Assembly (NCBI GenBank): GCA_020632495.1
Contig: JACKFL010000005.1
Location: 744,001 to 808,000 of the forward strand
Length of the DNA stretch: 64,000 bases
Source: Candidatus Omnitrophota bacterium
GTDB taxonomy: Bacteria > Omnitrophota > Gorgyraeia > Zapsychrales > Zapsychraceae
Direction: 5' to 3'
Within the stretch, counting starts at the first letter, position 1. Each line of letters opens with the position of its first letter. The translations under genes were made by a program, and so were the position numbers. Below are positions 32,169 to 38,837 of the stretch, piece by piece. The notes beneath the pieces are model-generated. The model worked only from the letters and a program-made list of their open reading frames with translations. It searched no databases and had not been told where the DNA came from.

Positions 32169-33029
32169 ATGTACGAAAAATTATATCTCAGGAATGAAGG
32201 CTATGTGTCCGGCGAATTGCAGTCCCGTATCCGCGCCACACGGGTGCTGATCGCCGGCTGCGGCATCGGCAGCACCATCGCGGAGGCGGCGTTGCGGCTG
32301 GGTTTTGAACACCTGACCCTGGCCGACGGCGACACGGTGGAGCTGCACAATCTCAACCGCCAGGCCTATGAAAGCGCGGATGCCGGAAAACTCAAGGCCG
32401 AGGCCCTGGCCGCGCGGCTTTTACGGATCAATCCCGAGGCGCGGATCACCACGCATGCCGACTGGATCACCGAGGACAATGTCTCCAAGCTGGTTGCGGG
32501 CGCCGATCTGGTGTTCGATACGATCGATTTTCTCGATCTGAAGACGATCTGTGACCTGCACGATGAGGCCTACCGGCAGAAGACGCCGATTATCAGCGCC
32601 GTCTCGGCCGGATGGGGCGCGGCCGCTGTTTATTTTCCCGCGACCGGGTCCGGGTCCTGCCTGTTCCGCAAGCTCTTCGGATTGCCGGCCACCGGTTCGG
32701 TGGAAAACGCCTCCTACGTGGAACACTTCACTCATTTTATCGACCGCATCCGCACGGACCTCGATCCCCAGGTGGCCGATGCCATGGCCAAGGCCCTGAC
32801 GGTGATGGAAGACGGCACCCCGTGCCCGGCCCCGCATGTTTCGGCCGGTTCATTTGCCGTGGCCTCGCTGGCCGTGACCATGGCCGCGCGGCTGTTGAAT
32901 TGCGAAAAGGTCCTGCCGGCCCCGTACATGATTTCCGCGAACATGGGAAAGCTGTGCGCCGAAGGCGGTATTGATCTCACCCCCGAAGGGGACAGTCCCC
33001 AAAAAGGGACAGAGCAGGCCGCACGATAA
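32169..33029 (+). CDS. ThiF/E1-like adenylyltransferase family protein
   Basis: It is 286 residues. The nucleotide-binding Rossmann motif GCGIGSTIAEAALRLG is at about residues 37-52, followed by ADGDTVELHNLNRQAY (about 57-72), the E1 motif in which Asp, Asn and Arg contact ATP-Mg. These enzymes adenylate the C-terminus of ubiquitin-like sulfur carriers or modify small peptides. The usual CxxC zinc pairs are not evident, and no carrier protein is adjacent, so the substrate is unknown. The ATG at 32169 follows GGGGAAGAG. A TATAAT at 32128 may be its promoter. The last about 15 residues are encoded by a dispersed GGGACAG repeat. Confidence 0.8.
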   Translation: MYEKLYLRNEGYVSGELQSRIRATRVLIAGCGIGSTIAEAALRLGFEHLTLADGDTVELHNLNRQAYESADAGKLKAEALAARLLRINPEARITTHADWITEDNVSKLVAGADLVFDTIDFLDLKTICDLHDEAYRQKTPIISAVSAGWGAAAVYFPATGSGSCLFRKLFGLPATGSVENASYVEHFTHFIDRIRTDLDPQVADAMAKALTVMEDGTPCPAPHVSAGSFAVASLAVTMAARLLNCEKVLPAPYMISANMGKLCAEGGIDLTPEGDSPQKGTEQAAR

Positions 33030-33060
33030 GAGACCTGTCCCCCTAAAGGGGCCTGTCCCC
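32988..33060. repeat. Dispersed GGGGACAG / CTGTCCCC inverted repeat
   Basis: GGGGACAG (32988-32995) and GGGACAG (33006-33012) face CTGTCCCC (33035-33042) and CTGTCCCC (33053-33060). Repeats with this core are widespread in some uncultured phyla and deltaproteobacterial genomes and may be mobilised by REP-associated transposases. The element overlaps the end of the ThiF-like gene. Confidence 0.7.
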
Positions 33061-33086
33061 TTCCGACGTGTCCTCCGACTTCCGTT

Positions 33087-34232
33087 TTAAAAGAATAACT
33101 GAAACTGAGCGTAGTAGAGGTCCGGCGTGTCGCCGAATTCGCTGCCGTTGTCGCCGAAGTTGATCTGCACGCCGGCGGTGATGTCGGTGTTTTCGGTGAG
33201 GTTGTAGGAGAGCTCGGGATTATACACGGCGCTGTTGCCGTCCCAGTCATAGATGACGTACTGGTTCAGCTCCAGCAGGGGCGTGATTTTATACTGCAGC
33301 CACAGGCTGGTGAGGTTTTTCTCCAGCGACAGCAGGCGGCGGTTGGCCTTGAAGTCGGTGAGGAAGGTGGCGGCCGCGTTTTTGTCGACGCCGCCGTTGA
33401 AGAGTTGTTCGATCAGGACATAGGTCTTGTCGGAAAAGCTGTAATCCACCCCCACACTCGCCCGCAAGAAGTTACGGCCGTCATCCTGGTGGTTGTGATT
33501 GATCTCCCCGCGGAATCCCGCCGACTTGATATATCCGTCAAACGTGATCCCGGCGATGACCTGCTCGCGGATAATCGCGGTAATCAGCGCCACGTCATAA
33601 GTCTCGACGGTCCGGTAGACCTTGACCGCGGCCATAAATTCCTCCTCATCATCGGAAGGCACCACCACCGCGTTCACGCCGGACAGCGATCCCAGCGTGA
33701 AGTTCGCGTTGATCGCGTCCACCCCGACCCGCTCGTCGCGCTCCAGATCGATCGGACCCACCGTATTGAAGATATCGTTGGGGGAATAAAACCGCATCAC
33801 CCCCCAGTCGATGCCTTGCTTGCCCATGGTCACCTGAAAATCGGGAGAATAGTATTTGGCGAAGGCGCGGTAGACGGCGTGGCGCAAATACACGTGATCA
33901 TTGTCCACCGATGTCTTGTCGCCGTCCCACACGGAGGTGTTCTGCTGTTCGCGTGAACGGATCGCCGCAAAATCCGGTGTGTTGGCGAAGTCATTGCCGA
34001 TCAGCTCATTATCCAGTGTGATCTGAAAGGACCACGGGTTGACTTCTTTGAACAATTCCACCCGCAGCCGGTTGATTGTCGCATAGATGTCTTCGCCGGT
34101 CACCAGCGACTCGGTAAAGATGCTCAGGTTCTTGTAGTAGCCGCTGACTTCCAGCGGTTTGGATTCGGCCGCGGCGGGTCCGGCTGCGGTCAGCATCGCC
34201 AGCGTCACGAGAGAGGCGGTAAATAATTTCAC
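33087..34232 (-). CDS. Outer-membrane beta-barrel protein
   Basis: It is 381 residues with a signal peptide (SLVTLAMLTAAGPAAA, cleavage near residue 22). The mature chain alternates polar and aromatic/hydrophobic residues in amphipathic strands separated by charged turns, and ends in YAQFQLFF with a terminal Phe, the recognition signal for BAM-mediated insertion. It is the last gene of a leftward operon with ABC transporter genes and a LolA-like protein, so it may be the outer-membrane partner or acceptor of that system. Its start overlaps the ATPase stop by 4 bp. Confidence 0.75.
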   Translation of the reverse strand: MKLFTASLVTLAMLTAAGPAAAESKPLEVSGYYKNLSIFTESLVTGEDIYATINRLRVELFKEVNPWSFQITLDNELIGNDFANTPDFAAIRSREQQNTSVWDGDKTSVDNDHVYLRHAVYRAFAKYYSPDFQVTMGKQGIDWGVMRFYSPNDIFNTVGPIDLERDERVGVDAINANFTLGSLSGVNAVVVPSDDEEEFMAAVKVYRTVETYDVALITAIIREQVIAGITFDGYIKSAGFRGEINHNHQDDGRNFLRASVGVDYSFSDKTYVLIEQLFNGGVDKNAAATFLTDFKANRRLLSLEKNLTSLWLQYKITPLLELNQYVIYDWDGNSAVYNPELSYNLTENTDITAGVQINFGDNGSEFGDTPDLYYAQFQLFF

Positions 34233-34906
34233 GGGACGATCCTTCCGTCTTTGAGATTGACCACGCGCGCGACTTTGCCGATCACCATCGGGTCGTGCGT
34301 GGAAAAAACAAACGTCGTGCCTTTTTCACGGTTCAGTTCGAGCATCAGATCGAGCAGCTGCTCGGACGTCTTGGAATCCAGATTGGCGGTGGGTTCGTCG
34401 GCGAGGATTACCGACGGCTCCGAGACGATCGCCCTGGCCACGGCCACGCGCTGTTGCTGTCCGCCGCTCATCTGATTCGGAAAGTGATCCAGATATTTTT
34501 CCAGCCCCACGCGGGTCAACAGGTCCGCGGCGCGGCGGCGGCGTTCGGCCGGACTTACGCCCTGCAGCAACATAATATACTCCACATTTTCCAGCGCCGT
34601 CAACGTATTGATCAGGTTGTAGGCCTGAAAGACAAAGCCGATATGATCTTTGCGGAACTCGGCCAGTTCGTTCTTGGACATCCCGGTCACTTCCGTATGT
34701 CCGAAATGAATCGTGCCGGCCGTCGGCGCGTCAAGACTGCCGATCAGATTGAGCAGGGTGGTCTTGCCAGACCCCGAGGTCCCGGCAATGGCGAGAAATT
34801 CCTGCGGTTCTATCTCGAGGGTTATCCCGCTTAGCGCCGGTGTTTCGATATTTTTGCCCGTGACGTAAACCTTGCTCAGATTGTCGACGCGGATCTTGGA
34901 CATCAA
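34229..34906 (-). CDS. LolD/MacB-type ABC transporter ATPase
   Basis: It is 225 residues. Walker A GTSGSGKTT is near residues 38-46, signature MSGGQQQRVAVARA near 145-158, Walker B VILADEPTANLDS near 166-178, and the H-loop in STHDP near 201. This subfamily drives mechanotransmission-type transporters (LolCDE, MacB, FtsEX) that extract lipoproteins or lipids from the inner membrane without moving them across it. It overlaps the permease gene (ATGA) and the beta-barrel gene. Confidence 0.9.
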   Translation of the reverse strand: MMSKIRVDNLSKVYVTGKNIETPALSGITLEIEPQEFLAIAGTSGSGKTTLLNLIGSLDAPTAGTIHFGHTEVTGMSKNELAEFRKDHIGFVFQAYNLINTLTALENVEYIMLLQGVSPAERRRRAADLLTRVGLEKYLDHFPNQMSGGQQQRVAVARAIVSEPSVILADEPTANLDSKTSEQLLDLMLELNREKGTTFVFSTHDPMVIGKVARVVNLKDGRIVP

Positions 34907-36129
34907 ATGCTCCGGATGGCCTTGACCGGGACGAGCTTGGCCGCGGTCCAGGCCGGATAAATGGATACGATCACACTCGTCCCCAGCACCATGACGCCGG
35001 AGAGAAACGTGTATTTAAAATTCAGACAGGGACGGATCACCGGTTCCATGTAAAATGAGTTCAGCGCGTCGGTAAAGATCGACAGATCGACACCGGTCTC
35101 CTGAAAATACAGGCTTGAGGTCAGTCCCAGGAACAATCCGGCCGCGGTACCGATCAGCCCCAGGAACACCGATTCCCACCCGACCATGGCGATGATCTGT
35201 CCTTCCTTGGTCCCCAGCGCCAGCAGGATCCCGAATTCCCGCGTGCGTTCCAGCACGCCCATGAGCACCGTGTTCATGATGCCGATGGCGACGACGATCA
35301 TGACGATGACCACGATGATCCAGATGAAGGTGTTGTCGTAATCCAGCCATTGCTGAAGGATGGGGGAGACGGTGTTCCACGCCAGCACTTCCAGTCCCGG
35401 ATCGTTTAACGCCGCGCGCAGTCCGGTGGCGGTCTGTGTGGATTCCTCCACCGCGTGCAGCTGCACCGCGATCTGCGACGGGCGTCCGTCCATGACAAAA
35501 AGCTCGTCGGCGGCGCGAAACGTGATGATGGCCAGCCCCTTGTCGATCTCGGTCACACCGGAATCCACAATCCCTTTGACATAGTAGGCCCCGCTGGCAA
35601 TACTCCCGTCGGCGGCCTGCGACATAAACACGACCTTGTCTTGCAGGCCGACGTTGAGGTTGGTGGCCATGTCCTTGCCGATGATGATCTGCTGATCGTC
35701 GCCGTCCTGAAGAAACATCCCTTTAGCAATACGCTTGTTCAACGTGCTGACCAGGATCTCGCGCGAAGGGTGCACGCCCAGAATGACGGTGCCCACCGAT
35801 GCCTCGCTGGAGGCGATCAGGCCCTCGGCGCGGATGCGCGGGCTGGTGGCCCGCACCGTCGGGTTTTGGCGGATGCGCGCGTCGAGCGCGGCGCCGTCGT
35901 TCAAGGCCCGCTCGAGTTTCGGGTTGGTCTGATAACCGGCCGGCTGCACCTGGACCGGGCTGGTGATATAGGAAGTGTAATTGGTGATCATCTGGCGGTG
36001 GGCGCCTTCTACAAAGGACCAGATGAAGATCAACGCGCCCAGACCGATACCCACGGCCGAGATGGTGATCAGGGAGCGGCGTTTGTTCCGCAGAATGTTA
36101 CGCAGGGCGATTTTGGCGAATGTGTTCAC
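34903..36129 (-). CDS. FtsX/MacB/LolC-type ABC permease
   Basis: It is 408 residues with the four-helix architecture of this class: helix 1 at about 20-42, a large periplasmic domain (about 45-265, MacB_PCD type) and three helices near 268-295, 315-340 and 370-395. It works with the ATPase encoded next. With a LolA-like protein upstream and a beta-barrel downstream, it probably moves a lipoprotein or lipid out of the inner membrane. It lies 11 bp after the LolA-like gene. Confidence 0.85.
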   Translation of the reverse strand: MNTFAKIALRNILRNKRRSLITISAVGIGLGALIFIWSFVEGAHRQMITNYTSYITSPVQVQPAGYQTNPKLERALNDGAALDARIRQNPTVRATSPRIRAEGLIASSEASVGTVILGVHPSREILVSTLNKRIAKGMFLQDGDDQQIIIGKDMATNLNVGLQDKVVFMSQAADGSIASGAYYVKGIVDSGVTEIDKGLAIITFRAADELFVMDGRPSQIAVQLHAVEESTQTATGLRAALNDPGLEVLAWNTVSPILQQWLDYDNTFIWIIVVIVMIVVAIGIMNTVLMGVLERTREFGILLALGTKEGQIIAMVGWESVFLGLIGTAAGLFLGLTSSLYFQETGVDLSIFTDALNSFYMEPVIRPCLNFKYTFLSGVMVLGTSVIVSIYPAWTAAKLVPVKAIRSI

Positions 36130-36140
36130 GGTAGTATCGT

Positions 36141-37163
36141 TTACTTGAGGCGTTTGAGGTTTGACAACGTGAATATGTTATCATCAATCGGCTGATTGTA
36201 GACTACATCTTTCAGATATATACGGGTGGATTTGCCGTCCTTGAGCAGGTTGGTCATCAGCCACGTACGGGGCACGGTCCGGTCGGAGACCTGTTCGATG
36301 TCCGAATAGTCCAGCCGCTTGACCATCCGGCCGCGTTCATCATAGAAATCCTGCCGGATCGGGACAAAATCCGCGCGGCGGATCCAATAATCCAACCGTC
36401 CCCAGATCACGGCAGCCCCGGGTTTGGGGATCAATTCGATCTTGTAGGTGGCATGCCCGTTAAGGGTTTCTTCGGCAACGATGCGGTGCGTGTAATCCTC
36501 GACGATGCTGTTTTCCTTGACCAGGTCGTCATTGGCAAAGTCGCTGCCCATCCACGACTGCAGCATCATCGACGGCGGGATCTTGATGACCTTTTCGATA
36601 CGCGGCAGAAAATTCCACATCTCATTGTCCAGGCGCAAGGTCCCGGTGTCGGCCTCTTTGGCGGGCGAGAGGATGCGGATGAATACGCGGTCGCGGCCTT
36701 TGCTGAATACCGACAGCTCCAGCGTCCGGGTCCAGGACGGAGTGGTGATTTCCATTATATATATGCCCTGCGCCGTATCTCCGCGCATCAGGTCATCCGA
36801 CTTTTTCACGATCTCACGTGCCTCGGGGCGCGGCGCCACGACAGTATCGGCGGGTGCTGTCTTTTCCTCTTTCGCCGGAGCGCGCGGCGGCACAACGACA
36901 GGTTCGGGTTCGGTTCCGGCGGTAGGCGGTGCGTTCTCGATACGCGGCGTCACTTCCGGCACGGCTGGGGACGCGGGCTTCGGGGTATAAGAAGCGGAGG
37001 CCGTTGAACTTTTGTGCGTGTCTTGAACAACCGGAGCGGGCGGCGGGAGCGGAGCGGAAAGGGTCGGCGGCTGCCGTTCGCAGGCGGTGAGGCATAAAAT
37101 GAGGAAAATGCAAATAAATCCAAATTTTTGCCAAATAATTGGCCTTTTCGCTATTGCCTGCAT
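36141..37163 (-). CDS. LolA-like outer-membrane lipoprotein-sorting protein (itself a lipoprotein)
   Basis: It is 340 residues. The N-terminus has a hydrophobic segment and lipobox CLTAC (Cys near residue 28). A Pro/Ala-rich linker of about 85 residues follows. The C-terminal domain of about 220 residues (GIYIMEITTPSWTRTLELSV...MWNFLPRIEKVIKIPPSMM...LDYSDIEQV) matches the LolA-like sorting family. Such proteins carry lipids or lipoproteins through the periplasm in a hydrophobic beta-cup. Lipid anchoring on a long flexible linker is unusual for LolA and suggests a tethered shuttle. It is the first gene of the leftward operon. Confidence 0.82.
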   Translation of the reverse strand: MQAIAKRPIIWQKFGFICIFLILCLTACERQPPTLSAPLPPPAPVVQDTHKSSTASASYTPKPASPAVPEVTPRIENAPPTAGTEPEPVVVPPRAPAKEEKTAPADTVVAPRPEAREIVKKSDDLMRGDTAQGIYIMEITTPSWTRTLELSVFSKGRDRVFIRILSPAKEADTGTLRLDNEMWNFLPRIEKVIKIPPSMMLQSWMGSDFANDDLVKENSIVEDYTHRIVAEETLNGHATYKIELIPKPGAAVIWGRLDYWIRRADFVPIRQDFYDERGRMVKRLDYSDIEQVSDRTVPRTWLMTNLLKDGKSTRIYLKDVVYNQPIDDNIFTLSNLKRLK

Positions 37164-37277
37164 AATGCCTGTATGCTAACATACGGCCATATCAATTGCA
37201 ATCCATTCCCACAGGATTACTGACGAGAATCACCTCAATTCAAGGTCGTCCTAAGCGGAATTCTTTACCAGCCGATA
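37164..37277. promoter_or_regulatory. Divergent intergenic region between export and acyltransferase genes
   Basis: These 114 bp separate the leftward LolA/ABC/barrel operon from the rightward acyltransferase genes, so both promoters must lie here or overlap the starts. I see no strong paired -35/-10 boxes; GATAAT at 37274 overlaps the proposed start codon. Shared regulation is possible. Confidence 0.4.
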
Positions 37278-37976
37278 ATGTTGAACGTCACATGCCGCAG
37301 GATCCTTCCCGACGAGAAAGGCATCCTGGATAAGATATACCGCTTACGGTACCGGGTCTATGTCAATGAACGTGAGTTTCTTTCGGTTCAGGATTTTTCC
37401 GAACCGCGGGAACGCGACGTTTATGACTCCCAGTCCGTCCATTTCGCGGCCATCACCGACGACGGTGAGGTGGTTGGAACTCTCCGCCTGATTTTGCCCC
37501 ACGGCCGCATGCTCCCTATTGAAGAGAAGGTCCCGGGTCTGCCCGCCGACCGTTCGGATTACGCCGAGGTCTCCCGTTTGATCGTCAGCAACACCGCTTT
37601 GAACCGCTGCCTGCGGTCGGCCGGCGTGAACACGCGCGTGAACAGACGCGAAGGTTTGGTCAGCAAGATGCAGGCGATGACCTTTCACATGTGCCAGGCG
37701 GCCGTCGCTTACAGTGTCAATGAAGGCATCAACCGCTGGTACGCGTTTATGGAAAAAGGGCTGTGGCGGCTGCTGGTCAATCACGGTTTCCGCTTTCATT
37801 CCATCGGACCGGCGGTCACTCACTTCGGTCAGGTCATTCCGTTCATGGCCGACGTCTCCTCGTTTCACGATCCGATCGCGGATTACCTGCAGCGGCATGA
37901 AATCCCGCCCGCTATCACCGCCGAACGCCATTCCGGCACTTATTTTCCCAATGAATGTGTTCCCGCTATGGTTTAA
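37278..37976 (+). CDS. PEP-CTERM/exosortase-associated acyltransferase, copy 1
   Basis: It is 232 residues, related to autoinducer synthases and N-acyl amino acid synthases (GNAT-like fold). Diagnostic blocks are YRLRYRVYVNEREF (about 18-31), SQSVHFAAI near 55, GTLRLILP near 71, and EVSRLIVS near 97. In the exosortase-associated family a serine/arginine-containing block of the last kind sits in the acyl-CoA/ACP-binding core. The probable reaction is transfer of a fatty acyl chain from ACP to an amino group of a small acceptor. It is paralogous to the next gene. There is no clear ribosome binding site. Confidence 0.8.
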   Translation: MLNVTCRRILPDEKGILDKIYRLRYRVYVNEREFLSVQDFSEPRERDVYDSQSVHFAAITDDGEVVGTLRLILPHGRMLPIEEKVPGLPADRSDYAEVSRLIVSNTALNRCLRSAGVNTRVNRREGLVSKMQAMTFHMCQAAVAYSVNEGINRWYAFMEKGLWRLLVNHGFRFHSIGPAVTHFGQVIPFMADVSSFHDPIADYLQRHEIPPAITAERHSGTYFPNECVPAMV

Positions 37977-38016
37977 GGATGCTTCCCTGAGACGGAACCG
38001 GGCGGCATTTTACCTT

Positions 38017-38045
38017 TTGACTTGATTCCGTCGGTTTGTTAGTAT
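38017..38045 (+). promoter_or_regulatory. Promoter giving a near-leaderless transcript
   Basis: TTGACT (38017-38022), 17 bp, TAGTAT (38040-38045). The ATG at 38053 lies only 7 bases after the -10 box, where transcription would begin, so the mRNA of the second acyltransferase would have almost no leader. Confidence 0.65.
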
Positions 38046-38052
38046 TGAAGCT

Positions 38053-38784
38053 ATGAAATTAGACGGAGAAGAGATATTATTTCAGCGGGTCGCGCTGTCC
38101 GACACGAAATTGATGCAGAACATCTACCGCTTGCGGCTGCAGGTGTACGGCCATGAGTGCGGTTTCATCAATCCGGCGGACTATCCGGACGGAATGGAAA
38201 GGGACGATTATGAGGACCAGTCCGTTCATTTCGCGATCACCAGCCAAAACGGCGACATGATCGGCGCGATGCGGTTGATTTTGCCGGGCAAGCGGCCGCT
38301 GCCGATCGAAGAGCATTGTCCCGACGTGAATCTCGCCTCCGCGTTGGGCCCGGACAGCTGCTGCGCCGAGATATCCCGTCTGGTCATCAGCAAGCGTATC
38401 CGCCGCCGCCGTAATGACGGTTTGTACTATGAGCCGCAGGTGCAGGACCAGCAGGGCATCGATGCCGAAGGCAAGGCCTTCCGCCGCCGGTCGCGCCCGA
38501 TGGCCTTCGGTTTGTACCGCGAGATGTATCTGGAAAGTAAACGGCTGGGAATAACTCACTGGTGTTCGCTGATGGAGAAAAGTCTGTGGATGCTGTTGCG
38601 CGTGCACGGGTTCTTCTTTGAGCCGGTGGGGGAAGAGGTCGACCTGTTCGGCCCGGTCCGCCCGTACGTTTCCAACATCGCGGCCGTGGAAAAGGAAGTT
38701 GCCGACAGATTTCCGCAGTTTTATCAGTGGTTTACCTCCGATGTTTCCCAGGAAGAAACCCTCAACCAGCCCTTTCCGTTCTAA
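38053..38784 (+). CDS. PEP-CTERM/exosortase-associated acyltransferase, copy 2
   Basis: It is 243 residues and shares the same blocks as copy 1: YRLRLQVYGHECGF, DQSVHFAI, GAMRLILPGKRPLPIEEH and EISRLVISKRIRRRR. It differs by an insert after that block (GLYYEPQVQDQQGIDAEGKA) and in the C-terminal acceptor region, so the two copies probably use different acceptors or acyl chains, or form a heteromer. The promoter predicts a leaderless mRNA, in keeping with the absence of a ribosome site. The next gene begins 53 bp downstream. Confidence 0.8.
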   Translation: MKLDGEEILFQRVALSDTKLMQNIYRLRLQVYGHECGFINPADYPDGMERDDYEDQSVHFAITSQNGDMIGAMRLILPGKRPLPIEEHCPDVNLASALGPDSCCAEISRLVISKRIRRRRNDGLYYEPQVQDQQGIDAEGKAFRRRSRPMAFGLYREMYLESKRLGITHWCSLMEKSLWMLLRVHGFFFEPVGEEVDLFGPVRPYVSNIAAVEKEVADRFPQFYQWFTSDVSQEETLNQPFPF

Positions 38785-38822
38785 ATTATCCTTATATTCA
38801 TAGCGTTTTAGCGGGTTTGATC

Positions 38823-38828
38823 TATACT
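38823..38828 (+). promoter_or_regulatory. -10 box directly before the ligase fusion gene
   Basis: TATACT lies 9 bp before the ATG at 38838, again predicting a transcript with a leader of only a few bases. The -35 region is weak. Confidence 0.4.
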
Positions 38829-38837
38829 TAAAGTGGT

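Noticed and set aside
33405..33956. 183-codon plus-strand frame across the beta-barrel gene
   Set aside because: It is antisense to a gene with signal peptide and barrel C-terminus in a coupled operon, and has a His/Arg-rich composition typical of complementary-strand reading.
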